Shown here piece by piece: positions 9,702 to 18,150 of a stretch of 46,167 nucleotides of DNA. The stretch covers positions 1 through 46,167 of the forward strand of contig JBCCCC010000010.1 in assembly GCA_039033695.1 (NCBI GenBank), in the 5' to 3' direction. The notes beneath the pieces were generated by a model. The model was not told where the DNA came from. It saw only the letters and a program-made list of their open reading frames with translations, and did no database searches. Position 1 is the first letter of the stretch; every line of letters begins with the position of its first letter. Source of the stretch: CALBPI01 sp039033695 (GTDB lineage: Bacteria; Pseudomonadota; Gammaproteobacteria; Steroidobacterales; Woeseiaceae). The translations under genes were made by a program, and so were the position numbers.

Positions 9702-10869
9702 ACGCGATGTCACGACACTGTTGGCCGATGCGCGCTCAGCGTTCGCGGAACATTATGGCGAACAGCCGCAGGTCGCTGGTATTGCCCCTGGCCGGGTCAA
9801 CCTCATTGGCGAACACACAGACTACACCGATGGGCTTTGCATGCCGTTCGCGATCGACCGTCATGTGGTTGTTTTTGCCGCGATCGGCAGCGTTGGCGAC
9901 GACACGTTGCACTTGGCCTCTACTCAGAACGACAAGCGGGCAAGTTTCGACCTATTGCAGGATCCCCTGCCAATACCGCAAGGGTGGACGAAGTATGTCG
10001 CCGGCGTGGCACAAGGGCTGCGTGCCGCCGGTATTGACGTAAAGCCAGCAAGGCTGCTGGTGCATAGTGACCTGCCAGTTGGCGCCGGACTATCCAGCAG
10101 CGCAGCCCTGGAGGTCGCGAGCGCTTTGGCAATACTCAGGTTGTCAGGTCAACACATGAGCGATACTGAGTTGGTGCATCTTGCGCAGCAGGCGGAACAC
10201 CGATATGCCGGAGTGCCGTGTGGCGTGATGGATCAATTCAGCGTTGTGCATGGGCGTCAGGGCAACATGTTGGTGCTCGATACGAGGCGCGAGAGCGCCG
10301 TGCCGGCGACCTTCCCAGACGACGAACTGGCGCTGACGTTGATCGATAGCGGCATCCGGCATGAACTCGATGATGGCAGCTACGCACGACGTCGCCTGGA
10401 GTGCGAGGCTGCCGAGGCGGAGCTAGGGAAATCGTTGCGCGATGCCAGCACAGCTGAAGTGGCCCGCATCGCCGACACCGCGATACGCAGGCGTGCGCGT
10501 CATGTGATTGGCGAGAACCAGCGCGTTGTGGACATGGCCGCCGCACTGGCGGATCGCGACCATCGACAGATCGGCAGCCTGATGTTTGCCAGCCACGCCA
10601 GCATGCGCGATGACTTTGAGGCAAGCTGCCCGGAGACGGATCTTTTGGTGGCACTAGCCAGCGACAAGGTCACTCAGGGCGTCGTCGGTGCACGCATGAC
10701 GGGCGGCGGCTTCGGCGGCTCCGTCATTGTTGTCACTGCGCGCGATGCCGCCAACGATCTGGTCGAGGCAATCACCCGCAAATACGCTGAGGCGACTGGC
10801 ATTAATGCGCGTATCCTGGCCGTATCTCCTAGCGACGGCGCGCATGCCATTGCGCTGACACAACTGTGA
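9694..10869 (+). CDS. galK: galactokinase
   Basis: A 391-residue GHMP-family kinase that phosphorylates alpha-D-galactose to galactose-1-phosphate with ATP, the first step of the Leloir pathway. The galactokinase signature 'PGRVNLIGEHTDYTDG' is at residues 32-47, the ATP-binding glycine/serine loop is 'PVGAGLSSSAALEVASALA', and the third GHMP motif is 'GARMTGGGFGGSVIVV'. Its start codon lies inside the end of the GH42 gene and its stop overlaps the start of galT, so the genes are translationally coupled. It would act on galactose released by the two upstream glycosidases. Confidence 0.97.
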   Translation: MARRDVTTLLADARSAFAEHYGEQPQVAGIAPGRVNLIGEHTDYTDGLCMPFAIDRHVVVFAAIGSVGDDTLHLASTQNDKRASFDLLQDPLPIPQGWTKYVAGVAQGLRAAGIDVKPARLLVHSDLPVGAGLSSSAALEVASALAILRLSGQHMSDTELVHLAQQAEHRYAGVPCGVMDQFSVVHGRQGNMLVLDTRRESAVPATFPDDELALTLIDSGIRHELDDGSYARRRLECEAAEAELGKSLRDASTAEVARIADTAIRRRARHVIGENQRVVDMAAALADRDHRQIGSLMFASHASMRDDFEASCPETDLLVALASDKVTQGVVGARMTGGGFGGSVIVVTARDAANDLVEAITRKYAEATGINARILAVSPSDGAHAIALTQL

Positions 10870-11873
10870 TGAATGACAAACCACATCGACGTTTCAATGT
10901 ACTAAATGGCACCTGGGTCATAGTCTCGCCGCATCGCACTCAGCGACCATGGCAAGGCCAGAAGGAACCGTCGCAGCCGGCAGAATCGGCCAGCTACGAC
11001 GCCGACTGCTATTTGTGCCCAGGTAATGTACGCAATACGGGTGCCAGCAACCCGAATTATCGTGGCACCTACGTCTTCGATAATGATTATCCGGCGCTGC
11101 TGGACGATGCCAGCAACACGCAATCGAATGATCCATTGTTCCAAAGCGCACCCGTGCGCGGGCGCTGCCGCGTCGTCTGCTACAGTCCGCAGCATGATCT
11201 GACCATGGCCGGTATGACAACATCGCAGCTGGCCGCGGTTGTCGACACCTGGGCAGAGGAATTCATGATGCTGTCTGAAGACTATCAATGGGTGCAGATT
11301 TTCGAGAATCGGGGCGAAGCAATGGGCTGCTCAAACCCCCATCCGCACGGTCAGATTTGGGCAACGGACGTGCTGCCGGGCGAAGCGGTCCGCGAGACGC
11401 AGAGGCAGCAGGCCTGGCTGCATGAACACGGCACAACACTTCTGGACGACTACGTCGCGCGCGAGATCGCCGCGCGCGAGCGGGTGGTGATTGAATCCGA
11501 ACACTGGCTGCTGGTCGTCCCGTACTGGGCTGTTTGGCCATTCGAAACACTGTTGGTTTGCCGCGATGATGCAACCGATATCAGCCAACTCAGCCGTAAC
11601 GCACGGCATGACCTGGCGAGCGTGTTATCGCGATTATGCCGAGGCTACGACGCGCTGTTCGACACACCTTTCCCCTACTCTATGGGCTGGCACAATGCAC
11701 CGGTCGGCAACAGCGACGGCTGGCGCCTGCACGCCCACTTTTATCCGCCACTGCTACGCTCGGCGACGGTTCGAAAATTCATGGTCGGTTACGAGATGCT
11801 GGCCGAGGCACAGCGAGATCTGACCGCAGAGATGGCAGCGCGCAGGCTTGCCGACGTTACACCGCCACCCTAA
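10869..11873 (+). CDS. galT: galactose-1-phosphate uridylyltransferase
   Basis: A 334-residue enzyme that swaps UMP between UDP-glucose and galactose-1-phosphate, giving glucose-1-phosphate and UDP-galactose. The active-site motif 'GCSNPHPHGQIWA' contains His158-Pro-His160, with His160 the expected nucleophile; 'CYLCPGN' near the N-terminus supplies the cysteine pair of the zinc site. ATG 10869 shares its first base with the galK stop (TGATG); a GTG at 10866 is an alternative one codon earlier. No galE accompanies it in this window, so UDP-galactose must be recycled by an epimerase encoded elsewhere. Confidence 0.96.
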   Translation: MNDKPHRRFNVLNGTWVIVSPHRTQRPWQGQKEPSQPAESASYDADCYLCPGNVRNTGASNPNYRGTYVFDNDYPALLDDASNTQSNDPLFQSAPVRGRCRVVCYSPQHDLTMAGMTTSQLAAVVDTWAEEFMMLSEDYQWVQIFENRGEAMGCSNPHPHGQIWATDVLPGEAVRETQRQQAWLHEHGTTLLDDYVAREIAARERVVIESEHWLLVVPYWAVWPFETLLVCRDDATDISQLSRNARHDLASVLSRLCRGYDALFDTPFPYSMGWHNAPVGNSDGWRLHAHFYPPLLRSATVRKFMVGYEMLAEAQRDLTAEMAARRLADVTPPP

Positions 11874-11882
11874 GGCCACTGT

Positions 11883-13328
11883 ATGAATGATCCTTTGCAG
11901 ATATTCGTCTTCTTCGCGCTCACGACTGCCATTGGCGTGGCGACCTGGTGGAAGTGTCGGGATAGTGGTGACCGGCGCGGCAATTCCAACAAGGAGTATT
12001 TTCTTGCGGGTGGCGGCCTGAGCTGGTTCTTTGTGGCGGGCTCGATCACGTTAACGAACTTGAGCACCGACCAATTGGTCGGCATGAACGGCAACCAGAT
12101 GCTATTGATCGCCTGGTGGGAGCTTGCCGCTGTTGTTGGCTTGATCATCCTGGCGTTTGTATTTCTGCCGATCTACTACCGCTACAACTGCACAACGACG
12201 ACGGAACTGCTGGAGAAGCGCTACAACAGCAAGCACATTCGCGCAACGATCGCGATGCTGTTCCTGTTAGGCAATGTCTTCATCTATTTGCCGATCATGT
12301 TGTACACGGGTTCGCTGTTCATGCAGTCGATGTTCGGCCTCGAGATTGGGTTGATCACAATCGCCATCTTGTTCGCTGTGGTGGGGGCTGCCTATGCCAT
12401 TTTTGGTGGCCTGCGCGCGGTGGCCGTCTCCGACACCTACAGTGGTGTCGGCCTGCTGGCGATGGCGTTGCTGGTGGTTTTCCTGTCACTGCAAGCGGTC
12501 AACTTCGACCTCAGCGGCGTGCCGATGGAACGCCTGACGATGATCGGCGATAACGACTCGCCGATTCCTTGGCACACATTGTTCACTGGCATGGTGTTCA
12601 TTCAAGTCTTCTACTGGAGTACGAATCAGACCATCACGCAGCGCGCCATGGCGGCACCGAGTGTGCGCGAGGCGCAGAAGGGCGTGCTTGCGGCAGCGGG
12701 CATTCGCTTGCTCATCGTGCCGGCCATCATTGCTGTTCCTGGCATTTGCGCCTACCTGCTGTATGGCGACATAGGCGACGACGCTTACGGGCGATTGGTG
12801 GGCGATTTGTTGCCCGGTTGGTTATCCGGCGCTTTCGCCGCCATGATGGCCGCCGCTGTACTGACCAGTTTTAACAGCGTGCTGAATTCATCAGCTGCTT
12901 TGTACGTGTGTGATCTACACGAGAAATACGTGAACGAGACGCCCAACGTACACCGGCTCAATACAACAATCAGCCTGGCGTTCGTTGTTGCTGCCATTGC
13001 CTTGGTGCCGGTCTACTCCGGTGCGGAGAGCATCATCAACTTGGTGCAGCAACTTAATGGCTTGCTAAGCATGCCTATTCTATCGGCCTTCATTACCGGG
13101 CTAATGTTTCGCAACGTCGATGCGCGCGCGGTGATTATCAGCGTAGTCATGGGTACCACTCTGTACGCGATATTCACCTTCTGGAAAGGTCCGCCGATTC
13201 ACTACATCCATCAAATGCTGATCGTGCTGATCTTCTGCATTGGCAGCGCACTGACGATCAACAAATCGCTGTTCGGTCGCAAGGCGAACTTCACGCCCCG
13301 TGAATTGGTTGCCGGAGCCCCGCAATGA
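11883..13328 (+). CDS. SSS-family sodium:sugar symporter
   Basis: A 481-residue polytopic inner-membrane protein of the solute:sodium symporter family (SglT/PutP fold, 13-14 helices). The N-terminal region 'EYFLAGGGLSWFFVAGSI' and 'NLSTDQLVGMNG' matches the conserved TM1 region of sugar-type SSS proteins such as Vibrio SglT; 'QVFYWSTNQTITQRAMAA' and 'TSFNSVLNSSAALYVCDLH' match the later sodium-site helices. As last gene of the galactoside operon, 9 bases after galT, it is the best candidate for galactose or galactoside uptake. The exact substrate is inferred from context. Its 3' end overlaps the convergent tetR gene by 38 bases. Confidence 0.9.
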   Translation: MNDPLQIFVFFALTTAIGVATWWKCRDSGDRRGNSNKEYFLAGGGLSWFFVAGSITLTNLSTDQLVGMNGNQMLLIAWWELAAVVGLIILAFVFLPIYYRYNCTTTTELLEKRYNSKHIRATIAMLFLLGNVFIYLPIMLYTGSLFMQSMFGLEIGLITIAILFAVVGAAYAIFGGLRAVAVSDTYSGVGLLAMALLVVFLSLQAVNFDLSGVPMERLTMIGDNDSPIPWHTLFTGMVFIQVFYWSTNQTITQRAMAAPSVREAQKGVLAAAGIRLLIVPAIIAVPGICAYLLYGDIGDDAYGRLVGDLLPGWLSGAFAAMMAAAVLTSFNSVLNSSAALYVCDLHEKYVNETPNVHRLNTTISLAFVVAAIALVPVYSGAESIINLVQQLNGLLSMPILSAFITGLMFRNVDARAVIISVVMGTTLYAIFTFWKGPPIHYIHQMLIVLIFCIGSALTINKSLFGRKANFTPRELVAGAPQ

Positions 13329-13887
13329 ATTGTCGGATCGTAGCTTCCTGAGACGCCAGCGTCACTTTGCGTTTTTGGTACACGGAGACCAGAGCGACCT
13401 CAGCCAGCAATGCATTGAGTAACAACGCGGTCAGCTCGACTGAGGCGACGCTGATCTCTCCAGCGTCGATTGCCTTGTGCAACGCGCGCTTCATTGGCGC
13501 AAGGCTCCGCTTCGCCTCGATATCACGTGCCCGTTTCCAGCCGAGGACCTGCGGGCCCTGATCCAACAGTATCGTTGCGACGCCGGGTTGGCGCGCAGCG
13601 TGTAACCAGGCGAGGCAACCCTGGATAAGATCCTCAATTGGCGAACTGGCGCGAAGGACCGATGTGCCCGCGAGCGTAATCGTCTCCTCGACCACGGCAA
13701 TAAACACCGCCTCGAAGACATCTTGCTTGCTGGTGAAATGATGATACATCGCCCCACGGGATACGCCTGCAGTAGCCAGAATGCTATCTGTGTGGGTCTC
13801 GTCGTAGCCGCTGTTGGCAAAGTGCTCTCGCGCAGCAGCCACAATGCGCTGGCGAGTCGCCTCGCGCCGTTGTCTATTCGTCGCCAT
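13291..13887 (-). CDS. TetR/AcrR family transcriptional regulator
   Basis: A 198-residue one-component repressor. Residues 1-60 form the TetR helix-turn-helix domain: 'RIVAAAREHFANSGYDETHT' followed by 'DSILATAGVSRGAMYHHFTS'. The rest is a ligand-binding/dimerisation domain with 'LLDQGPQVLGWKRARDIEAK', close to a branch common in Proteobacteria; the ligand cannot be inferred. ATG 13887 is chosen because it gives the standard N-terminus, and the operator begins seven bases further upstream. It is divergent from the NTF2-like gene and probably represses both through the two palindromes between them. Its 3' end overlaps the symporter gene. Confidence 0.92.
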   Translation of the reverse strand: MATNRQRREATRQRIVAAAREHFANSGYDETHTDSILATAGVSRGAMYHHFTSKQDVFEAVFIAVVEETITLAGTSVLRASSPIEDLIQGCLAWLHAARQPGVATILLDQGPQVLGWKRARDIEAKRSLAPMKRALHKAIDAGEISVASVELTALLLNALLAEVALVSVYQKRKVTLASQEATIRQFIAGLRQPIHGA

Positions 13888-13893
13888 AGGTTT

Positions 13894-13948
13894 ACCGACT
13901 TCGTGTCGGTTTGCTAGTATACGCAATACTTACCGACACAGTGTCGGT
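13894..13948. promoter_or_regulatory. twin TetR-type operators in divergent promoter
   Basis: Two related palindromes lie between tetR and the NTF2-like gene: 13894-13910 'accgacttcgtgtcggt' (6-bp arms) and 13932-13948 'accgacacagtgtcggt' (8-bp arms around one A). Their centres are 38 bases apart. A good minus-strand -10 (TATACT, 13916-13921) lies between them. Shared half-site ACCGAC/GTCGGT and position point to autoregulation by the adjacent TetR protein plus control of the divergent gene. Binding is inferred. Confidence 0.8.
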
Positions 13949-13976
13949 TTATCAGTCACCGAAGGAGAACATGCAT

Positions 13977-14348
13977 ATGGCTAACCACCCAGAAAGTCTC
14001 GGTCGCATGATGGCGGCGTGGAACGAACCGGACAGGGATCTGATGCGCGAGCATCTTGACGCAGCGCTGGCGCCGGAGGTTCGGTTCGCAGACCCGTCCG
14101 TTGATCTGACGGGCATCGATGCCTTTGAGGCCAATGTGCTTGAAGTCCAGTCCAAGAATCCAAACCATGTCTATTCGTGCGAAAGCAAGGTCGATTCGCA
14201 GCACGGCTTCCACCGCTACCACTGGGCAATTCGCAACCCGGTGGGTGAGCTCGTGTTGCCGGGATTCGATGTCGTGCAGACGAATGCTGATGGGCGCGTT
14301 GTATGTGTGATCGGCTTCTTTGGCGACTTGCCAGCGCAGCCCCGCTAA
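13977..14348 (+). CDS. NTF2/SnoaL-like small protein
   Basis: A 123-residue protein with the cone-shaped NTF2/SnoaL pattern: an N-terminal helix 'LGRMMAAWNEPDRDLMREHL', then 'LAPEVRFADPSVDLTGIDAF' and beta strands ending in 'GRVVCVIGFFGDLP'. Family members are small ketosteroid-isomerase-like enzymes or ligand-binding proteins; no specific reaction can be assigned. A strong GAAGGAG SD at 13961-13967 sits 9 bases before ATG 13977; ATG 13971 is in frame but only 3 bases from it. It is divergent from tetR behind twin operators, so it is probably the regulator's main target. Its stop overlaps the end of rarD by 3 bases. Confidence 0.75.
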   Translation: MANHPESLGRMMAAWNEPDRDLMREHLDAALAPEVRFADPSVDLTGIDAFEANVLEVQSKNPNHVYSCESKVDSQHGFHRYHWAIRNPVGELVLPGFDVVQTNADGRVVCVIGFFGDLPAQPR

Positions 14349-15256
14349 CCGCGTTTTCCGGGCACAGTACGGCGGCTGCGTGCGCGCAGCGAGTCCGCGC
14401 AGAACATACCGACCGCGAGCCAGATTAGCGCGAAGCAAACAAGCCGTGGCAACGAGAGCTCCTCCCCGCTAGCCACGCCGACCGCAAATTGCAATGTCGG
14501 GCCGATAAACTGCAGGAACCCGATTGTGGACAGATTGAGTCGCCGAGCCGCCAGTGCGAAGCACAGCAAGGGCAGCACGGTAAGCGGGCCCGATGCCAGT
14601 ATCAATACGGTCAGCCCTGCGCCAGCTGTGCCGAACACCGCTGCGGACGTGTGCATTAAATGGCCAAGTGCCAGTAGCGCGATGGGAAATAACAACAGCG
14701 TTTCGATGAACAAGCCCGGCATACCGCCAATCACCACGCGTTTGCGCACGACGCCGTAGATCGTAAACGATACGGCCAGAACCAGCGCGATGATTGGAAA
14801 CTCACCGCCACTCAATGTCAGAACCAGCACGCCCAGCGTCGCCAGGACGACCGCGACCAATTGCAGACCGCGCAACTGTTCCTTGAAAAACACGACACCG
14901 ACCAATACGTATAACAGCGGGTTGATGTAATAGCCAAGGCTCGCCTGGAAAATCTGCGCCTGCTGTACGGCATAGATGTAAATCAGCCAATTGAGTGCGA
15001 TCACCAGCGCTGACACCGCCAGCCAGCCCACCGTCGAGGGCGTACGCAGTGCGCGGCCAACCTCCTTCCACTGCGCACGCATGGCAATGATGAGCGCGCC
15101 GAAGGGCACGCTCCAGACGATACGATGCGCCAGCATCTCCTCCGGAGACACCACCTTGGTAAACAGAAAATACACTGGCAGAAAGCCCCAGATCGTATAA
15201 GCGATTAGTGCGGCGATGACGCCATCGCGCGCATTGCGCTCGGCATCGGCTGTCAC
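14345..15256 (-). CDS. rarD: RarD-type EamA/DMT transporter
   Basis: A 303-residue inner-membrane protein with about ten helices, of the drug/metabolite transporter superfamily, RarD branch. 'IAYTIWGFLPVYFLF' and 'EMLAHRIVWSVPFGALIIA' at the N-terminus, 'NWLIYIYAVQQAQIFQASLG' 'YYINPL' and 'SLPRLVCFALIWLAVGMFC' near the end are characteristic. The transported compound is unknown (the Escherichia coli name reflects an old chloramphenicol-sensitivity assignment). The start is GTG 15256; the SD is weak (GAGAA). Divergent from galM with about 85 bases between them. Confidence 0.9.
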   Translation of the reverse strand: MTADAERNARDGVIAALIAYTIWGFLPVYFLFTKVVSPEEMLAHRIVWSVPFGALIIAMRAQWKEVGRALRTPSTVGWLAVSALVIALNWLIYIYAVQQAQIFQASLGYYINPLLYVLVGVVFFKEQLRGLQLVAVVLATLGVLVLTLSGGEFPIIALVLAVSFTIYGVVRKRVVIGGMPGLFIETLLLFPIALLALGHLMHTSAAVFGTAGAGLTVLILASGPLTVLPLLCFALAARRLNLSTIGFLQFIGPTLQFAVGVASGEELSLPRLVCFALIWLAVGMFCADSLRARSRRTVPGKRG

Positions 15257-15341
15257 TCGGTGTTTCTCAATGCGGGGCTCGCAGTAGGTTGTCGGCAGGC
15301 AATCGCGCTAGCATAGAGGTGCAATGGGGGAGCCGCAACGC

Positions 15342-16427
15342 ATGACGCAGATTCTCGCCAATCATTTCGGTGTACTGGCAGATGGCAGCAGCATTGACCG
15401 TGTCCTGCTGAAGAACGGCATCGGCACGCGACTCGAGCTGTCATCGCTTGGTGCGAGCGTGATGTCATTGTGGCTGGCCGATCGGCATGGCGAATTCAGT
15501 GATGTCGTGCTCGGTTATGAATCGCTGGGCGACTATGCGTTGGATAGTCACTATATGGGCGCTACCGTTGGCCGTTATGCGAATCGAATACGCGGCGGGC
15601 GCTTTTCACTGAGCGGCGAAACGCATCAAGTTGACATCAATGCACCCGCCGACGCCCCGCGCCATCACTTGCACGGCGGCCACGATGGGCTGAACCGACA
15701 GGCGTTCAACGCGACGCTGGATCACGATGCCGAATGTCAGCCGCGCGCCAGCTTCTTTGTGACCAGCCCTGATGGCCATTCAGGCTTCGCCGGTGAATTA
15801 TCGCTGCGTGTTTCCTTCACGCTGACGCATGACAATGCGGTCGTCATCGACTACCGCGCGCACAGCACGAAGGACACAGTGCTGAATATTACGCAGCATG
15901 CTTACTTCAACCTGCGCGGCCACGACACGGGATCTATCGACTCGCACCAACTTTGCATTCTCGCCGATGCCTATACACCAACGGACGATGACAAGATCCC
16001 GACTGGCGAAATTTGCGACGTCGCTGGCACGCCATTCGATTTTCGCAAGATGCGCTCGATCCATGCGCCTGAAGCCGACTCTCGAGCGCCACCGAACGGG
16101 GGCTTCGATCACAACCTGGTGCTAAACCACGATGGCACATCGCCACACCTTGCGGCGATCCTTGCGGACGCACATTCCGGCAGACGCATGACGCTATTCA
16201 CCAGCGAACCTGGCTTGCAGCTATATACCGCCAATTATCTGGACGCGGTCGCCGGTAAATCCGGCAGCACGTATCATCCGTGGGCCGGCGTTTGCCTGGA
16301 GACACAGCACTTCCCCGATTCACCCAACCAGCCAGCGTTTCCGTCGACCATCCTGCGCGCGGACACGCCCTGGCAATCGCGCACCATCTGGCGTTTCGAT
16401 ACATTCAATCCGCCAAACCGGTCGTGA
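15342..16427 (+). CDS. galM: aldose 1-epimerase (galactose mutarotase)
   Basis: A 361-residue beta-sandwich enzyme that interconverts alpha- and beta-anomers of galactose and glucose, supplying the alpha-anomer used by galactokinase. Recognisable motifs are 'MGATVGRYANRIRGGRFSL', 'HHLHGGHDGLNRQAF', 'TQHAYFNLRGHDTG' (catalytic histidine) and 'FDHNLVLNHDG', with the base glutamate in 'GVCLETQHFPDSPNQPAFPS'. ATG 15342 has a GGGGGAG SD 9 bases upstream and is preferred over ATG 15324. It is functionally tied to the galactoside operon but separated from it by three unrelated genes. Its last 23 bases overlap the convergent lysR gene. Confidence 0.94.
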   Translation: MTQILANHFGVLADGSSIDRVLLKNGIGTRLELSSLGASVMSLWLADRHGEFSDVVLGYESLGDYALDSHYMGATVGRYANRIRGGRFSLSGETHQVDINAPADAPRHHLHGGHDGLNRQAFNATLDHDAECQPRASFFVTSPDGHSGFAGELSLRVSFTLTHDNAVVIDYRAHSTKDTVLNITQHAYFNLRGHDTGSIDSHQLCILADAYTPTDDDKIPTGEICDVAGTPFDFRKMRSIHAPEADSRAPPNGGFDHNLVLNHDGTSPHLAAILADAHSGRRMTLFTSEPGLQLYTANYLDAVAGKSGSTYHPWAGVCLETQHFPDSPNQPAFPSTILRADTPWQSRTIWRFDTFNPPNRS

Positions 16428-17340
16428 TCGCCCGGCAGTCATCCCATGGCTGTGGGCCACTGAACCAGTCGACCAGATGGTCGATAAACGCCCGCACCCT
16501 TAGCGATAAGTGCCGGGTTTGCGGGTAAATGGCATAGGCAGGTGTCGCCGGCCATCGCAGACTGCTAAGCACCGGCTCCAGCTCGCCAGCGGCGATTGCC
16601 CGCGCCGCCATAAATGTAGGTTGCAGCACGATGCCATGTCCGCGTTTGGCCATTTCGATCAGAAAGTCCCCGCTGGTCGCCGATAATGCGGGCAACACCG
16701 TCACGGCCTGTGCTCTGCCCTCGCCATCCTCGCACTGCAACCGCGTTGGTTCAGCCGTGTTTGTGTAAACACCAACCCGATGCGCCGTCAGTGCCTGCAG
16801 TGTGTCGGGCTGCCCATACCGAGCCAGGTACTCAGGGCTTGCACATAGCACCAGGTGTGCATCGAACAGCTTGCGCGCGATGAGCGATGAGTCCGCCAGA
16901 TTGCCAATGCGAAGCGCAAGGTCTATACCCTCGCCGACGAGGTCGATGCGCCGATCATTCAGATTGATGTCAAACGCGATACCAGGGTGACGCTCGATGA
17001 AGGCATCAATCGGCGCTGGCATGTAGGCAATGCCAAATGACAACGGCAACGCCAATCTCAATTTGCCCGACAGCTCACCACGCTGGCCGGCAAACGCTGA
17101 CTCGGCATCGTCGATATCTGCAAGAATTCTACTGGCACTTTCGTAGAAGCTGCGCCCGCTGTCGGTCAGACTTGAGCGACGGGTCGTGCGACGCAGCAAC
17201 TGTGTGCCCAGGCGGGCCTCGAGCCGCGCCAGGCGCCGACTCACGACCGATTTGGCAACGCCAAGCTGGTTAGCGGCTGCTGTGATACTGCCAGCCTCGG
17301 CCAAGACCACGAATGCGTGCATGTCGTCCAACTTATTCAT
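16405..17340 (-). CDS. LysR-family transcriptional regulator
   Basis: A 311-residue LTTR. The winged helix-turn-helix is at residues 1-60 ('MHAFVVLAEAGSITAAANQL', 'GVAKSVVSRRLARLEARLG'), followed by the periplasmic-binding-protein-like effector domain. The 'SVVSRRLARLE' recognition helix and the later 'GIDLALRIGNLADSSLIARK' place it in the CrgA/DsdC-like group often found next to quinone reductases or oxidoreductases. It is divergent from the azoreductase gene, its likely target. A 23-bp palindrome touches its start codon and no SD is seen, so the transcript may be short-leadered or leaderless. Confidence 0.92.
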   Translation of the reverse strand: MNKLDDMHAFVVLAEAGSITAAANQLGVAKSVVSRRLARLEARLGTQLLRRTTRRSSLTDSGRSFYESASRILADIDDAESAFAGQRGELSGKLRLALPLSFGIAYMPAPIDAFIERHPGIAFDINLNDRRIDLVGEGIDLALRIGNLADSSLIARKLFDAHLVLCASPEYLARYGQPDTLQALTAHRVGVYTNTAEPTRLQCEDGEGRAQAVTVLPALSATSGDFLIEMAKRGHGIVLQPTFMAARAIAAGELEPVLSSLRWPATPAYAIYPQTRHLSLRVRAFIDHLVDWFSGPQPWDDCRAITTGLAD

Positions 17341-17363
17341 ATTGTTGCTATATTAGCAACAAT
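17341..17363. promoter_or_regulatory. 23-bp palindrome, probable LysR box
   Basis: Perfect inverted repeat with 10-bp arms 'attgttgcta' and 'tagcaacaat' around TAT. It contains the T-N11-A type core expected of LTTR sites and lies in the lysR-azoR intergenic region, directly against the lysR ATG (17338-17340) and about 100 bases upstream of the azoR start. This placement suits autorepression and activation of the divergent gene. Regulator identity is inferred from adjacency. Confidence 0.8.
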
Positions 17364-17460
17364 TTATTGTTTTCTACTATGTTTATCTTTATTTGGACAA
17401 CAACCACACTAAGCATCAACAGGGCACTCGCCCACATGACACAGACACTTGGAGATAATC

Positions 17461-18099
17461 GTGACCAAAAACAGCAAACTGAATGTCCTTAGAATCGACA
17501 GCAGTGCGAGGATCGACGACTCGCAAAGCCGCCACTACACGGACGAGGCCGTCGCCGCGCTAAGAGAACGGTACGATCATGTCGACGTGGTTCAGCGCGA
17601 CATTGCTGTTGGCCTCCCGTTCGTTGATCAAGACTGGGTTGGCGCAACATTCACACCAGAACACCAGCGTACGGATGCGCAACGCGCTGCGTTGTCAGAA
17701 TCAGACACCTTGGTCGAAGAGCTTGAGCGCGCCGACCTTGTGATTATCGGTTTGCCAATGTACAACTTTGGCGTGCCGGCGACGCTGAAAGCCTGGATGG
17801 ATCTGGTCGCGCGTGCCGGGCGAACGTTCCGCTATACGGACACTGGACCGGAAGGACTGATAAGCGCGACACGTGCTTGGCTGGTCGTGGCCTCGGGCGG
17901 GGTGCCAATCAATGCACCTGTGGATTTCGCAACACCGCACCTGACCCAGTTTCTGAATTTTCTGGGTATTGATGACGTGTCAGTCATTCCCGTCGCACAG
18001 CTCAACGTTGACCCGCAGACCGCACAGAATAAAGCGCAGTCGGCCATTCACGCGTTGACCACGGCACCGGCCCTTTCTGAGGTACAAGCCGCAAGCTGA
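17461..18099 (+). CDS. azoR: FMN-dependent NADH azoreductase / quinone reductase
   Basis: A 212-residue flavodoxin-fold enzyme that reduces quinones and azo bonds using NAD(P)H, in the cytoplasm. 'LRIDSSARIDDSQSRHYTDE' is the FMN phosphate loop, 'ADLVIIGLPMYNFGVPATLK' 'AWMDLVARAGRTFRYT' is the family core, and 'WLVVASGGVP' follows. The length matches AzoR. The start is GTG 17461, with a GGAG SD 6 bases upstream; TTG 17449 in frame is inside the SD region. Divergence from lysR suggests induction by electrophiles or quinones, which is inference. Confidence 0.92.
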   Translation: MTKNSKLNVLRIDSSARIDDSQSRHYTDEAVAALRERYDHVDVVQRDIAVGLPFVDQDWVGATFTPEHQRTDAQRAALSESDTLVEELERADLVIIGLPMYNFGVPATLKAWMDLVARAGRTFRYTDTGPEGLISATRAWLVVASGGVPINAPVDFATPHLTQFLNFLGIDDVSVIPVAQLNVDPQTAQNKAQSAIHALTTAPALSEVQAAS

Positions 18100-18118
18100 T
18101 TAGTTGCCCGCCTGCATG

Positions 18119-18150
18119 CACGGCTAGCTGACAGTCGTCAGCCAGCCGTG
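18119..18150. terminator. hairpin between convergent azoR and ilvE
   Basis: A 14-bp stem with a single mismatch (18119-18132 and 18137-18150) and a four-base loop AGTC. It overlaps the last codons and stop of ilvE and lies 20 bases after the azoR stop. The place and strength fit a bidirectional terminator; no T-run follows on either strand. Confidence 0.5.
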
